Part shown: piece after piece, positions 1 through 7,946 of the stretch
How the letters are laid out: every line of letters begins with the position of its first letter
How positions within the stretch are numbered: position 1 is the stretch's first letter
From: an uncultured Terriglobales bacterium
Lineage (GTDB): Bacteria > Acidobacteriota > Terriglobia > Terriglobales > Acidobacteriaceae
Assembly: GCA_955652395.1 (NCBI GenBank)
Contig: CATPBJ010000184.1
Coordinates: 1 to 64,000, forward strand
Direction of reading: 5' to 3'
Length of the DNA stretch: 64,000 nt
Translations under genes and position numbers: made by a program
The notes under the pieces: model-generated
Told to the model about the DNA's origin: nothing
Seen by the model: only the letters and a program-made list of their open reading frames with translations
Database searches by the model: none

Positions 1-32
1 AACGAAATGGTGCCTGCTAGCCCGGCTCCAAT

Positions 33-81
33 GTGCACAGTCATGATGCAGTAACCGTATTCGTGCACAGTTCGTGCACAG
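33..81. repeat. Three copies of GTGCACAG
   Basis: The octamer GTGCACAG occurs at 33-40, 63-70 and 74-81, the last two only three bases apart. It lies upstream of the tRNA gene in a stretch with no recognisable coding potential. TGTGCACA-like palindromes can be regulator sites, but nothing here identifies a binding protein. Confidence 0.4.
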
Positions 82-155
82 TCCGGGCCCTGAAAACGAG
101 GTCTGGAGTGGAATATGAATGGAAGGTCTTTTAGAATCAATCGTGCAGTACTTGT

Positions 156-232
156 CGGGGCGTAGCGCAGCCTGGTAGCGCACCTGCCTTGGGCGCAGGG
201 GGTCGTAGGTTCAAATCCTATCGCCCCGACCA
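156..232 (+). tRNA. tRNA-Pro (anticodon UGG)
   Basis: The sequence folds as a full cloverleaf. The acceptor stem CGGGGCG pairs with CGCCCCG, the D-arm reads GCGCAGCCTGGTAGCGC, the anticodon stem CCTGC/GCAGG holds the loop CTTGGGC (anticodon TGG), and the T-loop is TTCAAAT. The discriminator A is followed by an encoded CCA. The C1 start and the D-arm are typical of bacterial tRNA-Pro. The gene stands alone, with no second tRNA nearby. Confidence 0.97.
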
Positions 233-289
233 AAGCTTTTATGCTTGGCGGGTTGACATCGCTAAAGGAGCACGAGGAATGCAGCATTT

Positions 290-436
290 ATGAACACGTT
301 AGTTGCCATCCTGATTCGCATCATCGAAGTCATGTTTGTCGCCGGCGTGATTGGGTCGGCGATCGTGGTGCTTCTCACTTCGATTGAAGACTTTAAAATG
401 CTGTTTGAGAAAGAGACCTCAGCGGGCCGAAACTAG
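290..436 (+). CDS. Small single-pass membrane protein, 48 aa
   Basis: This ORF is below the length cut of the supplied track. It starts MNTLVAILIRIIEVMFVAG and continues with a hydrophobic stretch at about residues 3-31, followed by a charged tail (EDFKMLFEKE). A purine-rich AAAGGAG sits 20 bases upstream and GAGGAA lies closer. A four-codon mini-ORF (279-293) overlaps the start in an ATGA arrangement, possibly by chance. It lies directly after the tRNA gene. I do not recognise a function; clean hydrophobic composition and position make it a plausible real gene. Confidence 0.5.
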   Translation: MNTLVAILIRIIEVMFVAGVIGSAIVVLLTSIEDFKMLFEKETSAGRN

Positions 437-457
437 GAGCGGAATCCTGCCGCTGGA

Positions 458-679
458 TCAGGCTGACTTCGCTGCCAGCCACCAGCGCCGCAGCGCCACG
501 ACCGCCCAGATAACTTCCACAATTCCAAATGGCCAGGCTCCCTGCAGGAATCCGTAAACCGAGCCCAGCACGCAGGCCACGCTGAAGGCCAGAATGAACC
601 AGCGGCTCCGGTTCTCGAGGGCGTAGCACACCAGCATCGCGGTTACGGCGAACAGTCCGAAGAGCGTGAGGCGGCTCAC
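458..679 (-). CDS. Small membrane protein, 73 aa, distal to kdpC
   Basis: The protein begins at a GTG codon (MSRLTLFGLFAVTAMLV) and has about three hydrophobic segments (residues 3-18, 25-45, 48-66), so it is probably an integral inner-membrane protein. It is the last gene in the minus-strand kdp direction, 68 bp beyond kdpC, and could be cotranscribed with it. No catalytic motif is visible and I do not recognise the family. The longer overlapping ORF 393-767 is a shadow. Confidence 0.55.
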   Translation of the reverse strand: MSRLTLFGLFAVTAMLVCYALENRSRWFILAFSVACVLGSVYGFLQGAWPFGIVEVIWAVVALRRWWLAAKSA

Positions 680-747
680 GCCTGCGCTCTGCCGATAGGT
701 AGGATTGGAAATCTGTGCCTGAGGTCGTGGATTTTTCTATCTCACCA

Positions 748-1314
748 CTACCTGGAAGTGGAATCAAGACTCAAGTTCAGTTCCAGCACGTTGACGCGCG
801 GCTCTCCGAAGAAGCCCCATTGCCGTCCCTGGGTGTGCTGGGCGACCAGTGCCCGTACCGCTTCTTCGCTCAGCCCGCGGGCTTTCGCAATGCGCGGGAC
901 CTGGAATTCTGCGGAGGCGGGCGTGATGTCGGGGTCAAGTCCTGAAGCGGAGGTGGTCACCAGATCGACCGGGACCAGCTTGCCCGGATTCTCGGCCTGG
1001 GCGCTGGCAACGTCGGCGTTCACGCGATCGATGAGCTTCTGATTTGTCGGCCCAAGATTCGTTCCCCCTGAACTGGTGGCGTCGTAGCCGTTGCCGGCCG
1101 CGGAAGGCCGCGGGTGAAAATATCCGGCGCCCACGAAGGGTTGGGCGATGATGCGCGACGCTACTAGGGTCCCGTTGCGCTGGACCAGTTGTCCGTTGGC
1201 CTTGTCGCGGAAGAAAAGCTGTGCGAGCGCGGTGACCATCAGGGGATAGATGAGGCCGAGCAGCGCCGTGGTGACGACTGTCATGAGTACGGAAATCAGA
1301 AAATTCTTCTTCAT
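748..1314 (-). CDS. kdpC: K+-transporting ATPase subunit C
   Basis: KdpC is the single-pass subunit that stabilises the KdpFABC potassium pump. The 188 aa match the usual length. There is one N-terminal membrane helix (LISVLMTVVTTALLGLIYPL), then the periplasmic part with the family signature FHPRPSAAGNGYDATSSGG and TNQKLIDRV, and the C-terminal LDPDITPASAEFQVPRIA. It follows kdpB with an 85 bp gap in the same direction. Confidence 0.97.
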   Translation of the reverse strand: MKKNFLISVLMTVVTTALLGLIYPLMVTALAQLFFRDKANGQLVQRNGTLVASRIIAQPFVGAGYFHPRPSAAGNGYDATSSGGTNLGPTNQKLIDRVNADVASAQAENPGKLVPVDLVTTSASGLDPDITPASAEFQVPRIAKARGLSEEAVRALVAQHTQGRQWGFFGEPRVNVLELNLSLDSTSR

Positions 1315-1399
1315 GGTGTTTCTCGTTTTCGGTAACTCGTAATCTTTTGTTACTCGTAGTCTGTAGTTCTTAAAGCGTAATTCTCAAAGTCGTAAATTA

Positions 1400-3442
1400 T
1401 CAGGCCATCCCGATACGCGTGATGAGCATGTCTATCAGCTTGATCCCGATGAACGGAACGATGATGCCGCCCACACCGTAGATCAGCAGGTTGTTGCGCA
1501 AGAGCGCGGCTGCGCCCATGGCGCGATATTTCACGCCGCGCAGTGCCAGCGGGATCAGGGCGACGATGATCAGCGCATTGAAAATTACGGCCGATAAAAT
1601 CGCCGACCCGGGCGTTTTGAGATGCATGATGTTGAGCGCGTTGAGCACCGGGAAAGTCCCGGCAAACATCGCCGGGATGATGGCGAAATATTTCGCCACG
1701 TCATTAGCGATGGAAAATGTGGTGAGCGCGCCGCGAGTCATCAGCAATTGCTTGCCAATTTCGACGATCTCAATCAGCTTGGTGGGATTGGAATCCAGGT
1801 CCACCATGTTTCCTGCTTCCTTGGCTGCCTGCGTGCCGGTGTTCATGGCTACGCCGACATCGGCCTGTGCCAGCGCGGGAGCGTCGTTGGTGCCATCTCC
1901 GGTCATGGCCACCAGTTTGCCGTCAGCCTGTTCCCGGCGGATCAAGTCCATCTTCTCCTTGGGAGTGGCCTGGGCGAGAAAGTCATCGACTCCGGCTTCG
2001 CGGGCAATGGCGGCGGCAGTCAGCGGATTGTCGCCCGTGATCATGACCGTGCGAATGCCCATGGAGCGAAGCTGGCTGAAGCGTTCGCGAATGCCGCCTT
2101 TCACGATGTCCTTGAGATAGATCACGCCCAGCGCGCGCTTATTCTCCGAGACTACCAGAGGCGTACCCCCGGAGCGGGCGATCTGCTCAACCGTCGCCTG
2201 CACTTCTTTGGGCAGACCGTTGCCGCTCACCACGGAAATATATTTTGCGATCGCGTCCGATGCGCCCTTGCGGATCTCGCGGCCATCCAGATTGACTCCT
2301 GACATTCTCGTCTGCGCGGTGAAGGGGACAAAGCGTGCTTCGTGCGCGGCCAGGTCGCGTCCGCGGAGGCCGTATCTTTCCTTTGCCAGAACCACAATCG
2401 AGCGTCCTTCCGGAGTTTCATCTGGAAGCGATGACAACTGTGCGGCATCGGCGAGTTGGGTTTCGGTCACTCCAGCGGCGCAGACAAACTCCGCGGCCTG
2501 GCGATTTCCCAAAGTGATGGTGCCAGTTTTATCCAGAAGTAGAGTGTTGACGTCGCCGGCTGCTTCGACCGCGCGTCCCGACATGGCCAGCACGTTGTGC
2601 TGCACCAGTCGGTCCATGCCGGCAATGCCAATCGCGGAAAGAAGACCACCGATGGTGGTTGGAATCAGGCAGACCAGCAGCGACACCAGTACGAAAACTG
2701 TCTGAGGCGATCCGGAATAAATCGCGAACGGTTGCAGCGTGACCACTGCCAGCAGAAAGATAATTGTCAAGCCCGCCAGCAGGATGTTCAGCGCGATTTC
2801 GTTCGGCGTCTTCTGGCGCTCGGCGCCTTCGACCAGCGCGATCATGCGATCGAGGAACGTTTCTCCGGGATTGGAAGTGATCTTGATCTTAATGTAGTCG
2901 GAGAGAACGCGCGTGCCGCCGGTGACGGCCGAGCGATCTCCACCCGCCTCGCGGATTACGGGCGCGGACTCACCTGTGATCGCGGATTCGTCTACCGACG
3001 CCACACCTTCCACGATTTCGCCGTCGCCCGGGATGAATTCGCCTGCGGATACTGACACCAGGTCGCCGGAGCGCAGCTTTGAGCTGGCGATCTTTTCGAT
3101 CTTGCCATCAGGCAGGACGCGATTCGCGACCGTCTCAGACCTCGCCTTTCGCAGGGCCTCCGCTTGGGCTTTGCCGCGCCCTTCCGCCATGGCTTCCGCG
3201 AAATTGGCGAACAGCACCGTGAACCATAGCCAGAGCGTGATCTGGAGGTTGAATCCAAACTGGCCCTGGTGGCGCAGTACATCTCGCACCAGCAGGACGC
3301 TGGTCAACACGCTGCCGACTTCCACCACGAACATGACGGGGTTGCCCATCATCTTGCGGGGATGCAGCTTCAGCACCGACTCCGAGATCGCGCCTTTTAC
3401 GATCTTCAAATCCCAAATTGCTTTGCCTTTTTTTTCTGACAT
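1400..3442 (-). CDS. kdpB: K+-transporting ATPase subunit B (P-type ATPase)
   Basis: KdpB is the ATP-hydrolysing subunit of the high-affinity K+ pump. The 680 aa show the P-type hallmarks: the TGES loop ([11 protein letters not shown]), the phosphorylated aspartate in [11 protein letters not shown], and the hinge [18 protein letters not shown]. There are about seven membrane segments. A good Shine-Dalgarno (AGGAG) precedes the ATG, and only six bases separate it from kdpA, as in kdp operons generally. Confidence 0.98.
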   Translation of the reverse strand: MSEKKGKAIWDLKIVKGAISESVLKLHPRKMMGNPVMFVVEVGSVLTSVLLVRDVLRHQGQFGFNLQITLWLWFTVLFANFAEAMAEGRGKAQAEALRKARSETVANRVLPDGKIEKIASSKLRSGDLVSVSAGEFIPGDGEIVEGVASVDESAITGESAPVIREAGGDRSAVTGGTRVLSDYIKIKITSNPGETFLDRMIALVEGAERQKTPNEIALNILLAGLTIIFLLAVVTLQPFAIYSGSPQTVFVLVSLLVCLIPTTIGGLLSAIGIAGMDRLVQHNVLAMSGRAVEAAGDVNTLLLDKTGTITLGNRQAAEFVCAAGVTETQLADAAQLSSLPDETPEGRSIVVLAKERYGLRGRDLAAHEARFVPFTAQTRMSGVNLDGREIRKGASDAIAKYISVVSGNGLPKEVQATVEQIARSGGTPLVVSENKRALGVIYLKDIVKGGIRERFSQLRSMGIRTVMITGDNPLTAAAIAREAGVDDFLAQATPKEKMDLIRREQADGKLVAMTGDGTNDAPALAQADVGVAMNTGTQAAKEAGNMVDLDSNPTKLIEIVEIGKQLLMTRGALTTFSIANDVAKYFAIIPAMFAGTFPVLNALNIMHLKTPGSAILSAVIFNALIIVALIPLALRGVKYRAMGAAALLRNNLLIYGVGGIIVPFIGIKLIDMLITRIGMA

Positions 3443-3448
3443 ATCTCC

Positions 3449-5242
3449 TCAGAATGTCTTTCCGGCCTGCATCAACAGGTGCTCAAGAATGGGGCCCAGG
3501 CTCAGTGCGGGAAAGAAGGTCAGCGCGCCCACAATTACAATCACGCCCACCAGCAGCACGCTGAACAGCGGCGTCGTTACCGGGAACGTGCCCAGCGACG
3601 GCGGAACATACTTCTTCTTTGCCAGGTTCCCGGCAATCGCCAGCATGGGCAGAATCATGAAGAAGCGCCCGATCAGCATGGTGGCCCCGCCGGCGATGTT
3701 GTACCAGGGCGTATTGCCGTTCAGCCCGCCGAAAGCGGAACCGTTATTACCCGCCATCGATGTAAATGCATACAGAATCTGGGTGAGGCCGTGCGGACCT
3801 GCATTGCTGATGCTGGAGGTGCCGAATCCCTTCACCGACGAAATACCCGCAAGCACCAGAATGACCAGCGGAAAAACCAGCGTCACCAGCATGGCCATCT
3901 TCACGTCGTAGGCTTCGATCTTCTTTCCCAGATATTCCGGGGTACGACCCACCATGAGCCCGGCGATGAATACGGAAAGCACCACGTAGATGAGGATGCC
4001 GTACATGCCCGCGCCCACCCCGCCAAATACGGTTTCGCTGAGCATGATGTTGGCCAGAGGTACCATCCCGCCCAGAGGAGTGTAGGAATCGTGCCAGCCG
4101 TTGATGGCGCCGCAGCTGGCGTCAGTGGTGATGGTGGCAAACAGGGTGGAGTCCGCAATGCCGAAGCGGACCTCTTTGCCTTCCATGTTGCCGCCGGATT
4201 GCATCAGGCTGGCATGCTGATCAACTCCTTTGAGCAATGGGTTACCTCTTGCTTCCGCCCAGTACGCGGTGGTCACGCCGGCCGCGAACAGAATCGCCAT
4301 CGCCGCCCAGACTGCCCAGCCATGACGCTGCGATCCCGTCATCCGGCCCAGGGTGTAGGTAAGGCCGGCGGGGATCACAAATATGGAAATCATTTGCAGG
4401 TAGTTACTCAGCGGCGTGGGATTCTCGAAGGGATGCGCGCTGTTGGCATTAAAGAACCCGCCGCCGTTAGTGCCGAGCATCTTGATCGCTTCCTGGGATG
4501 CGACTGGGCCCTGAGCGATCACCTGGTCGGTGACAGTGTCCATCACCGGCTTTCCGTCCGGTCCGACGACAGGCTTCCCATCGGCTACTTTCTGCACCTG
4601 CTGCGGCTCCACCAGCTTAACGGTGTCGTACGGCCTCAAGTTCTGCACTACGCCCTGAGAAACCAGAATCAAGGCGTAAACGATGCAGGCCGGCAGCAGC
4701 ACCCAGAGGGTCGTACGCGTGAGGTCAACCCAGAAATTGCCAATGGTTTCTTTCTCCCGCCGTGCGATGCCGCGGATGAACGCAATCGCCAGCACAATAC
4801 CGACCGCGGCCGAGGCGAAGTTGTGATAGGCCAGTCCCACCATCTGGGTGAGATAGCTCATGGTGGCTTCGCCACTGTAGTTCTGCCAGTTGGTGTTGGT
4901 GGTGAACGAGGCCGCTGTGTTGAAGGCTAGATCGGGAGCTACCGCGGCGAATTTTTGCGGATTCCAAGGAAGAATCTGCTGCGTGCGTTCAATCAGATAC
5001 AGCATCAGCATGGAAACGCAGCTGAACAGCAACATGGCGAACCCGTATTCCGTCCAGCGCATCTCGTGTTCTTCATCCACCAGGGTCAGGCGGTATAAAA
5101 GGCGCTCAATCGGACGCAACACCGGGTCGAGAAAGGTGCGCTCGCGGTTGAACACGCGCGCCATGAACACGCCCATCGGCTTGGTCACAGCCAATATGAC
5201 GGCGAGATATACGATGATCTGGAGCCAGCCATTCACGGTCAT
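3449..5242 (-). CDS. kdpA: K+-transporting ATPase subunit A
   Basis: KdpA is the channel-like subunit that binds and conducts K+. The 597 aa contain the pore-loop signatures [43 protein letters not shown] and [17 protein letters not shown], and about ten membrane spans. A loop near residues 190-235 ([14 protein letters not shown]) appears longer than in the E. coli protein. It starts [16 protein letters not shown] directly downstream of kdpF. Confidence 0.98.
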   Translation of the reverse strand: MTVNGWLQIIVYLAVILAVTKPMGVFMARVFNRERTFLDPVLRPIERLLYRLTLVDEEHEMRWTEYGFAMLLFSCVSMLMLYLIERTQQILPWNPQKFAAVAPDLAFNTAASFTTNTNWQNYSGEATMSYLTQMVGLAYHNFASAAVGIVLAIAFIRGIARREKETIGNFWVDLTRTTLWVLLPACIVYALILVSQGVVQNLRPYDTVKLVEPQQVQKVADGKPVVGPDGKPVMDTVTDQVIAQGPVASQEAIKMLGTNGGGFFNANSAHPFENPTPLSNYLQMISIFVIPAGLTYTLGRMTGSQRHGWAVWAAMAILFAAGVTTAYWAEARGNPLLKGVDQHASLMQSGGNMEGKEVRFGIADSTLFATITTDASCGAINGWHDSYTPLGGMVPLANIMLSETVFGGVGAGMYGILIYVVLSVFIAGLMVGRTPEYLGKKIEAYDVKMAMLVTLVFPLVILVLAGISSVKGFGTSSISNAGPHGLTQILYAFTSMAGNNGSAFGGLNGNTPWYNIAGGATMLIGRFFMILPMLAIAGNLAKKKYVPPSLGTFPVTTPLFSVLLVGVIVIVGALTFFPALSLGPILEHLLMQAGKTF

Positions 5243-5261
5243 TTTAATTAGAACCTCAGAA

Positions 5262-5351
5262 CTAGAACCTCTCCGGCCTCAGCAGGGCATACAGCAGATA
5301 GACCATCAGTCCTGCACTCACAATCAACATGATGATCGATTCAGCATCCAT
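5262..5351 (-). CDS. kdpF: KdpF small subunit, 29 aa
   Basis: This ORF is too short for the supplied track. It encodes [20 protein letters not shown] followed by YALLRPERF. That is a single membrane helix with the terminal ALLRPE(R)F motif characteristic of KdpF. It ends 19 bp before kdpA, in the canonical F-A-B-C order. KdpF stabilises the assembled pump. Confidence 0.93.
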   Translation of the reverse strand: MDAESIIMLIVSAGLMVYLLYALLRPERF

Positions 5352-5369
5352 GGCATTTCACCTCTCACC

Positions 5370-5456
5370 TCAGCGAATGCGATCGCAGAACCTTACGTAC
5401 GCGATGGAAATCAGAAAGAAGGCAATTGTTACCGCTACGAAAATGATGTCTCGCAT
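5370..5456 (-). CDS. 28-aa membrane peptide upstream of kdpF
   Basis: The ORF encodes MRDIIFVAVTIAFFLISIAY then VRFCDRIR, one membrane helix ending in a short Cys-Asp-Arg tail. It ends 18 bp before kdpF and has GGAG in front of its ATG. From memory, similar unannotated peptides with a Y-V-x-x-C-(D/E)-R end precede kdpF in other bacteria, which suggests a real pump-associated micropeptide. That is family recollection, not something this sequence proves. Confidence 0.7.
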   Translation of the reverse strand: MRDIIFVAVTIAFFLISIAYVRFCDRIR

Positions 5457-5481
5457 CTTTGTGCTCCGTTTCTGCTCAGCT

Positions 5482-5856
5482 TCAGCCTGAGCGATAACCA
5501 CGCTCAGCTGTGAAATCAAGTTCTTGCTTCGGCCTGCCGGGTGACACCCCATGAAGATGGTCAACCGAGGGGTGCCGGTTCGTGAGGCCACCATTGGAGG
5601 TGAGAGCGGTGGTGATTCTGACCACTCCAATCGCAAGATGGGCTGCCGAACCCAAGGCCGTTTGTCGGCACGGAACCTCGACGCAGGCCATGTCTGCCGC
5701 GTAGTGTACGCCCTCGGGACGAGCGTGCCAGGCACGCATGGTCCTCCCATCAAGCGTCAGCGCTACCAGAAAGCAGACCATGAATCCCAGGCCAAGAATG
5801 CACGCCAACAGCATGATGACGGTTGCAGGACTCGCGACTGTCTCCAAGTGGGGCAT
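5482..5856 (-). CDS. Possible 124-aa leader ORF of the kdp operon
   Basis: The first 38 residues (MPHLETVASPATVIMLLACI onward) look like a real membrane-anchored N-terminus. After LDGR the composition changes and covers a perfect palindrome (GCGTGCCAGGCACGC at 5723-5737) of the dispersed hairpin kind. The remainder could be non-coding leader read through by chance. It lies between the KdpE-like site and the micropeptide gene, so it would be the first ORF of the kdp transcript. Function unknown. Confidence 0.35.
   Translation of the reverse strand: MPHLETVASPATVIMLLACILGLGFMVCFLVALTLDGRTMRAWHARPEGVHYAADMACVEVPCRQTALGSAAHLAIGVVRITTALTSNGGLTNRHPSVDHLHGVSPGRPKQELDFTAERGYRSG
5483..5510 (-). promoter_or_regulatory. 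Hairpin ahead of the kdp micropeptide/kdpF genes
   Basis: CTGAGCG (5487-5493) and CGCTCAG (5501-5507) form a perfect 7-bp stem around a 7-base loop, extended by CAG/CTG with one bulged base. It overlaps the stop of the preceding ORF and lies 27 bases before the 28-aa gene, so it would be in the kdp mRNA. It could be a processing or attenuation element. I see no U-tract and no match to the c-di-AMP riboswitch core. Confidence 0.4.
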
Positions 5857-5910
5857 TGTGATCGCTCACAAGCATTGGATAGTTTCGACCATAAAGTTTG
5901 TATAAGAAGA

Positions 5911-5929
5911 ACGTAAAAAAACCATAAAG
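5911..5929 (-). promoter_or_regulatory. Candidate KdpE operator
   Basis: Read on the minus strand the site is CTTTATGGTTTTTTTACGT. The E. coli KdpE site, as I recall it, is TTTATACTTTTTTTACACC, so the TTTAT-N2-TTTTTTTAC core is shared. It lies in the 205-bp gap between kdpE and the first kdp leader ORF, oriented towards kdpFABC. Regulation of the transport genes by the adjacent KdpE is inferred. Confidence 0.6.
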
Positions 5930-6061
5930 AGCCCATCACTTTGAACAGACACGACTTAGTGGATGTAGGCGCGAGCGTCCCGCTCGTGCGGCAGTCCCAC
6001 AAACCCAACCTGTTTCTGCAAGTTGTTCAAATGGGGGGGCGACTACGGACAGGAATTAAGA

Positions 6062-6760
6062 TCAGGCTTCGCCGGCAGGTTCGAAGCGGTACCCAACCCA
6101 AGGTTCGGTGATGATATAGCGGGGCGTGTCCGTGGCGTCGATTTTCTTGCGGAGCTGCCCAACCAGCACCCGCAAGTGTTCCGGTTGCTCCAGACTGTTG
6201 GGGCCCCAGATGGCAAGAAGAAGGGTGCGATGCGTAACCACCCGGCCGGCGTGCCTGGCCAGGTAAAGCAGTAGTTCGAATTCCTTGGGAGTAAGCCGGA
6301 CTTCCCGGTCCTTCAACAGAACCCGGAATGCATCCGCATCAATCTTGAAGTCGCCGATGGCAATGGTTCGCGTTGCCGCATCCTCGGTGGGCTGGGTCCG
6401 CGCCAGGTTCCGTCGCACCCTCGCCAGCAGTTCGTCCATGCCAATCGGCTTGGTGACATAGTCGTCGGCGCCGGCATCGAGCGCCTCGACTTTGGTTTTT
6501 TCCTCGCCCTTGACGGACAGCACGATGATCGGCAACGTGGACTCCGCGCGGAGTTGCCGGCACAGATCAATGCCACTCATGTTCGGCATGGAAACGTCAG
6601 TGATGACCAGATCCGGCTGCCACTCGCGCGCTGACCGAAGGCCGCTGTGACCGTCGTCGGCGGACCGGACCTCGTAGCCGCTGCCGGTCAGAGCAGTGCG
6701 CAAGACACGCGTGATCTGCGGTTCATCATCCACCACCAGGATGCGTTTCTTGTCGGCCAT
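6062..6760 (-). CDS. kdpE: Response regulator KdpE (OmpR family)
   Basis: KdpE activates kdpFABC when phosphorylated by KdpD. The 232 aa have a receiver domain (residues 5-118) with the acidic pair VVDDE, the phospho-acceptor in DLVITDVSMPNMSG and the lysine in VTKPIG. A winged-helix DNA-binding domain follows (LTPKEFELLLYLARH, HRTLLLAIWG, RVLVGQLRKKI). It starts six bases after the stop of the kdpD-like gene, implying cotranscription. Confidence 0.95.
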   Translation of the reverse strand: MADKKRILVVDDEPQITRVLRTALTGSGYEVRSADDGHSGLRSAREWQPDLVITDVSMPNMSGIDLCRQLRAESTLPIIVLSVKGEEKTKVEALDAGADDYVTKPIGMDELLARVRRNLARTQPTEDAATRTIAIGDFKIDADAFRVLLKDREVRLTPKEFELLLYLARHAGRVVTHRTLLLAIWGPNSLEQPEHLRVLVGQLRKKIDATDTPRYIITEPWVGYRFEPAGEA

Positions 6761-6766
6761 GGGAGT

Positions 6767-7888
6767 CTAAGAAGTTTGCTGGGTGACGATGTGGACATCC
6801 ACCGGTGGCGCGTCCCGGAGAAACTTGTGGATGGCATTCAGATAGAGGTATCGCTTCCAGCCTTTCACCGCGGAGTGGCCGAACACGACCTGGGTGATGT
6901 GCTTCTCCCGCACAAAGCCGGCGACCGCTTTGGCAACTGTTGGTGATTTCAATTTGACCACTTGGGCGCCAACTGCTTCGGCAAAGCGAATGTTGGAGGC
7001 GAGAGACCGCTGGTTGGCTTCGTTGTCGTCCACTCCAATGTCCACGTAGACGACGTACAACTCTCCGTCCAGTCTCTTCGCCATTCGGGCTGCGCGAGCG
7101 ATCAGTTGCTGCGCCGCAGGATTGGAGCTGATCGCGACCGCAAATCTTTCCCGTACCCCAAGTTTGCGGTCGCCGCCCTCCTGGTCGAGGTAGGTTTCGA
7201 GACTGCGGTCGACTTCCTGCGCAACCTCCTGCAGAGCCAGCTCGCGGAGAGCAATCAGAGTGCCGGGACGGAAAAAATTCGAGAGCGCCTTGTCCACCCG
7301 ATCCAGAGGATAAATATCCCCGCGCCGCATGCGGGTCTGCAGCGCCTCTGGGGTAAGATCCGCCATGACTACCTCGCGCACCCGCTTCATCACCCAATCA
7401 GGAACAGTCTCCCGCACCGTGACGCCGCTGATTCTCTGCACGCTGGGAGCGACGCTTTCCAGGTGCTGGATATTCATGGTCGTCAGAACGCAAATGTCGT
7501 GGTCCAGTAACTCCAGAACATCTTCATAACGTTTGCGATGCCGGCTGCCGTCGATGTTGGTGTGGGCCAGTTCGTCGACCAGCACTACCGCCGGCCTGCG
7601 GGCCAGAATTCCATCCAGGTTCATCTCCTCGAACACGGTGCCTTTGTATTCAATTTTTTTTCTGGGGACGGTTTCGAGCTTCTCGGCGAGTTCAACCACT
7701 CCCTTGCGGCCGTGGGTCTCCACGATGCCGATGACTACATCTTCGCCCCGGCTCTTCCGCCGGATGGCTTCGCTCAGCATGTTGTAGGTCTTTCCCACGC
7801 CGGGCGCATAGCCAAGAAACAGCTTGAGCGTGCCGTCTTTTTTTTCCGGCGCGGTTTCTTCAAGCCATTGTTCAGGAGTCTTGGTCAT
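6767..7888 (-). CDS. kdpD: KdpD sensory half (KdpD-N plus USP), no kinase domain
   Basis: This 373-aa protein is only the cytoplasmic N-terminal part of KdpD. The KdpD domain (residues 18-230) contains a Walker A motif GYAPGVGKTYNML, VIGIVETHGRK and LVDELAHTN. A universal-stress-type nucleotide-binding domain fills residues 240-370 (AVAISSNPAAQQLI, VVFGHSA). Membrane, dimerisation and ATPase segments are absent; they are encoded by the divergent kinase gene at 7947. Short KdpD proteins are known in some cyanobacteria and Deinococcus. Confidence 0.93.
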   Translation of the reverse strand: MTKTPEQWLEETAPEKKDGTLKLFLGYAPGVGKTYNMLSEAIRRKSRGEDVVIGIVETHGRKGVVELAEKLETVPRKKIEYKGTVFEEMNLDGILARRPAVVLVDELAHTNIDGSRHRKRYEDVLELLDHDICVLTTMNIQHLESVAPSVQRISGVTVRETVPDWVMKRVREVVMADLTPEALQTRMRRGDIYPLDRVDKALSNFFRPGTLIALRELALQEVAQEVDRSLETYLDQEGGDRKLGVRERFAVAISSNPAAQQLIARAARMAKRLDGELYVVYVDIGVDDNEANQRSLASNIRFAEAVGAQVVKLKSPTVAKAVAGFVREKHITQVVFGHSAVKGWKRYLYLNAIHKFLRDAPPVDVHIVTQQTS

Positions 7889-7932
7889 TGCCGCCTATTG
7901 TCGCGGACGGCGTTCAATTTGTCGAGATCGGC

Positions 7933-7938
7933 TACAAT
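7933..7938 (+). promoter_or_regulatory. -10 box (TACAAT) of the kdp kinase gene
   Basis: TACAAT ends eight bases before the GTG start at 7947, so transcription would begin at or next to the start codon. No Shine-Dalgarno fits, and no convincing -35 box is seen at 16-18 bp. This favours a leaderless mRNA. Confidence 0.5.
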
Positions 7939-7946
7939 CGCTGATC

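Noticed and set aside
3479-4930. 483-aa ORF on the plus strand
   Set aside because: It is the antisense of kdpA, whose plus-strand shadow is long because of GC-rich codon use; composition is His/Gln/Gly-rich without motifs.
5482-5753. Second overlapping ORF 5370-5753 upstream of kdpF
   Set aside because: Only its last 28 residues look like protein; the upstream part is repeat text read in another frame.
5457-5860. Possible c-di-AMP (ydaO-type) riboswitch before kdp
   Set aside because: Such riboswitches precede kdp in some bacteria, and GGGGTGTCACCC looks suggestive, but the conserved core blocks are not present in order.
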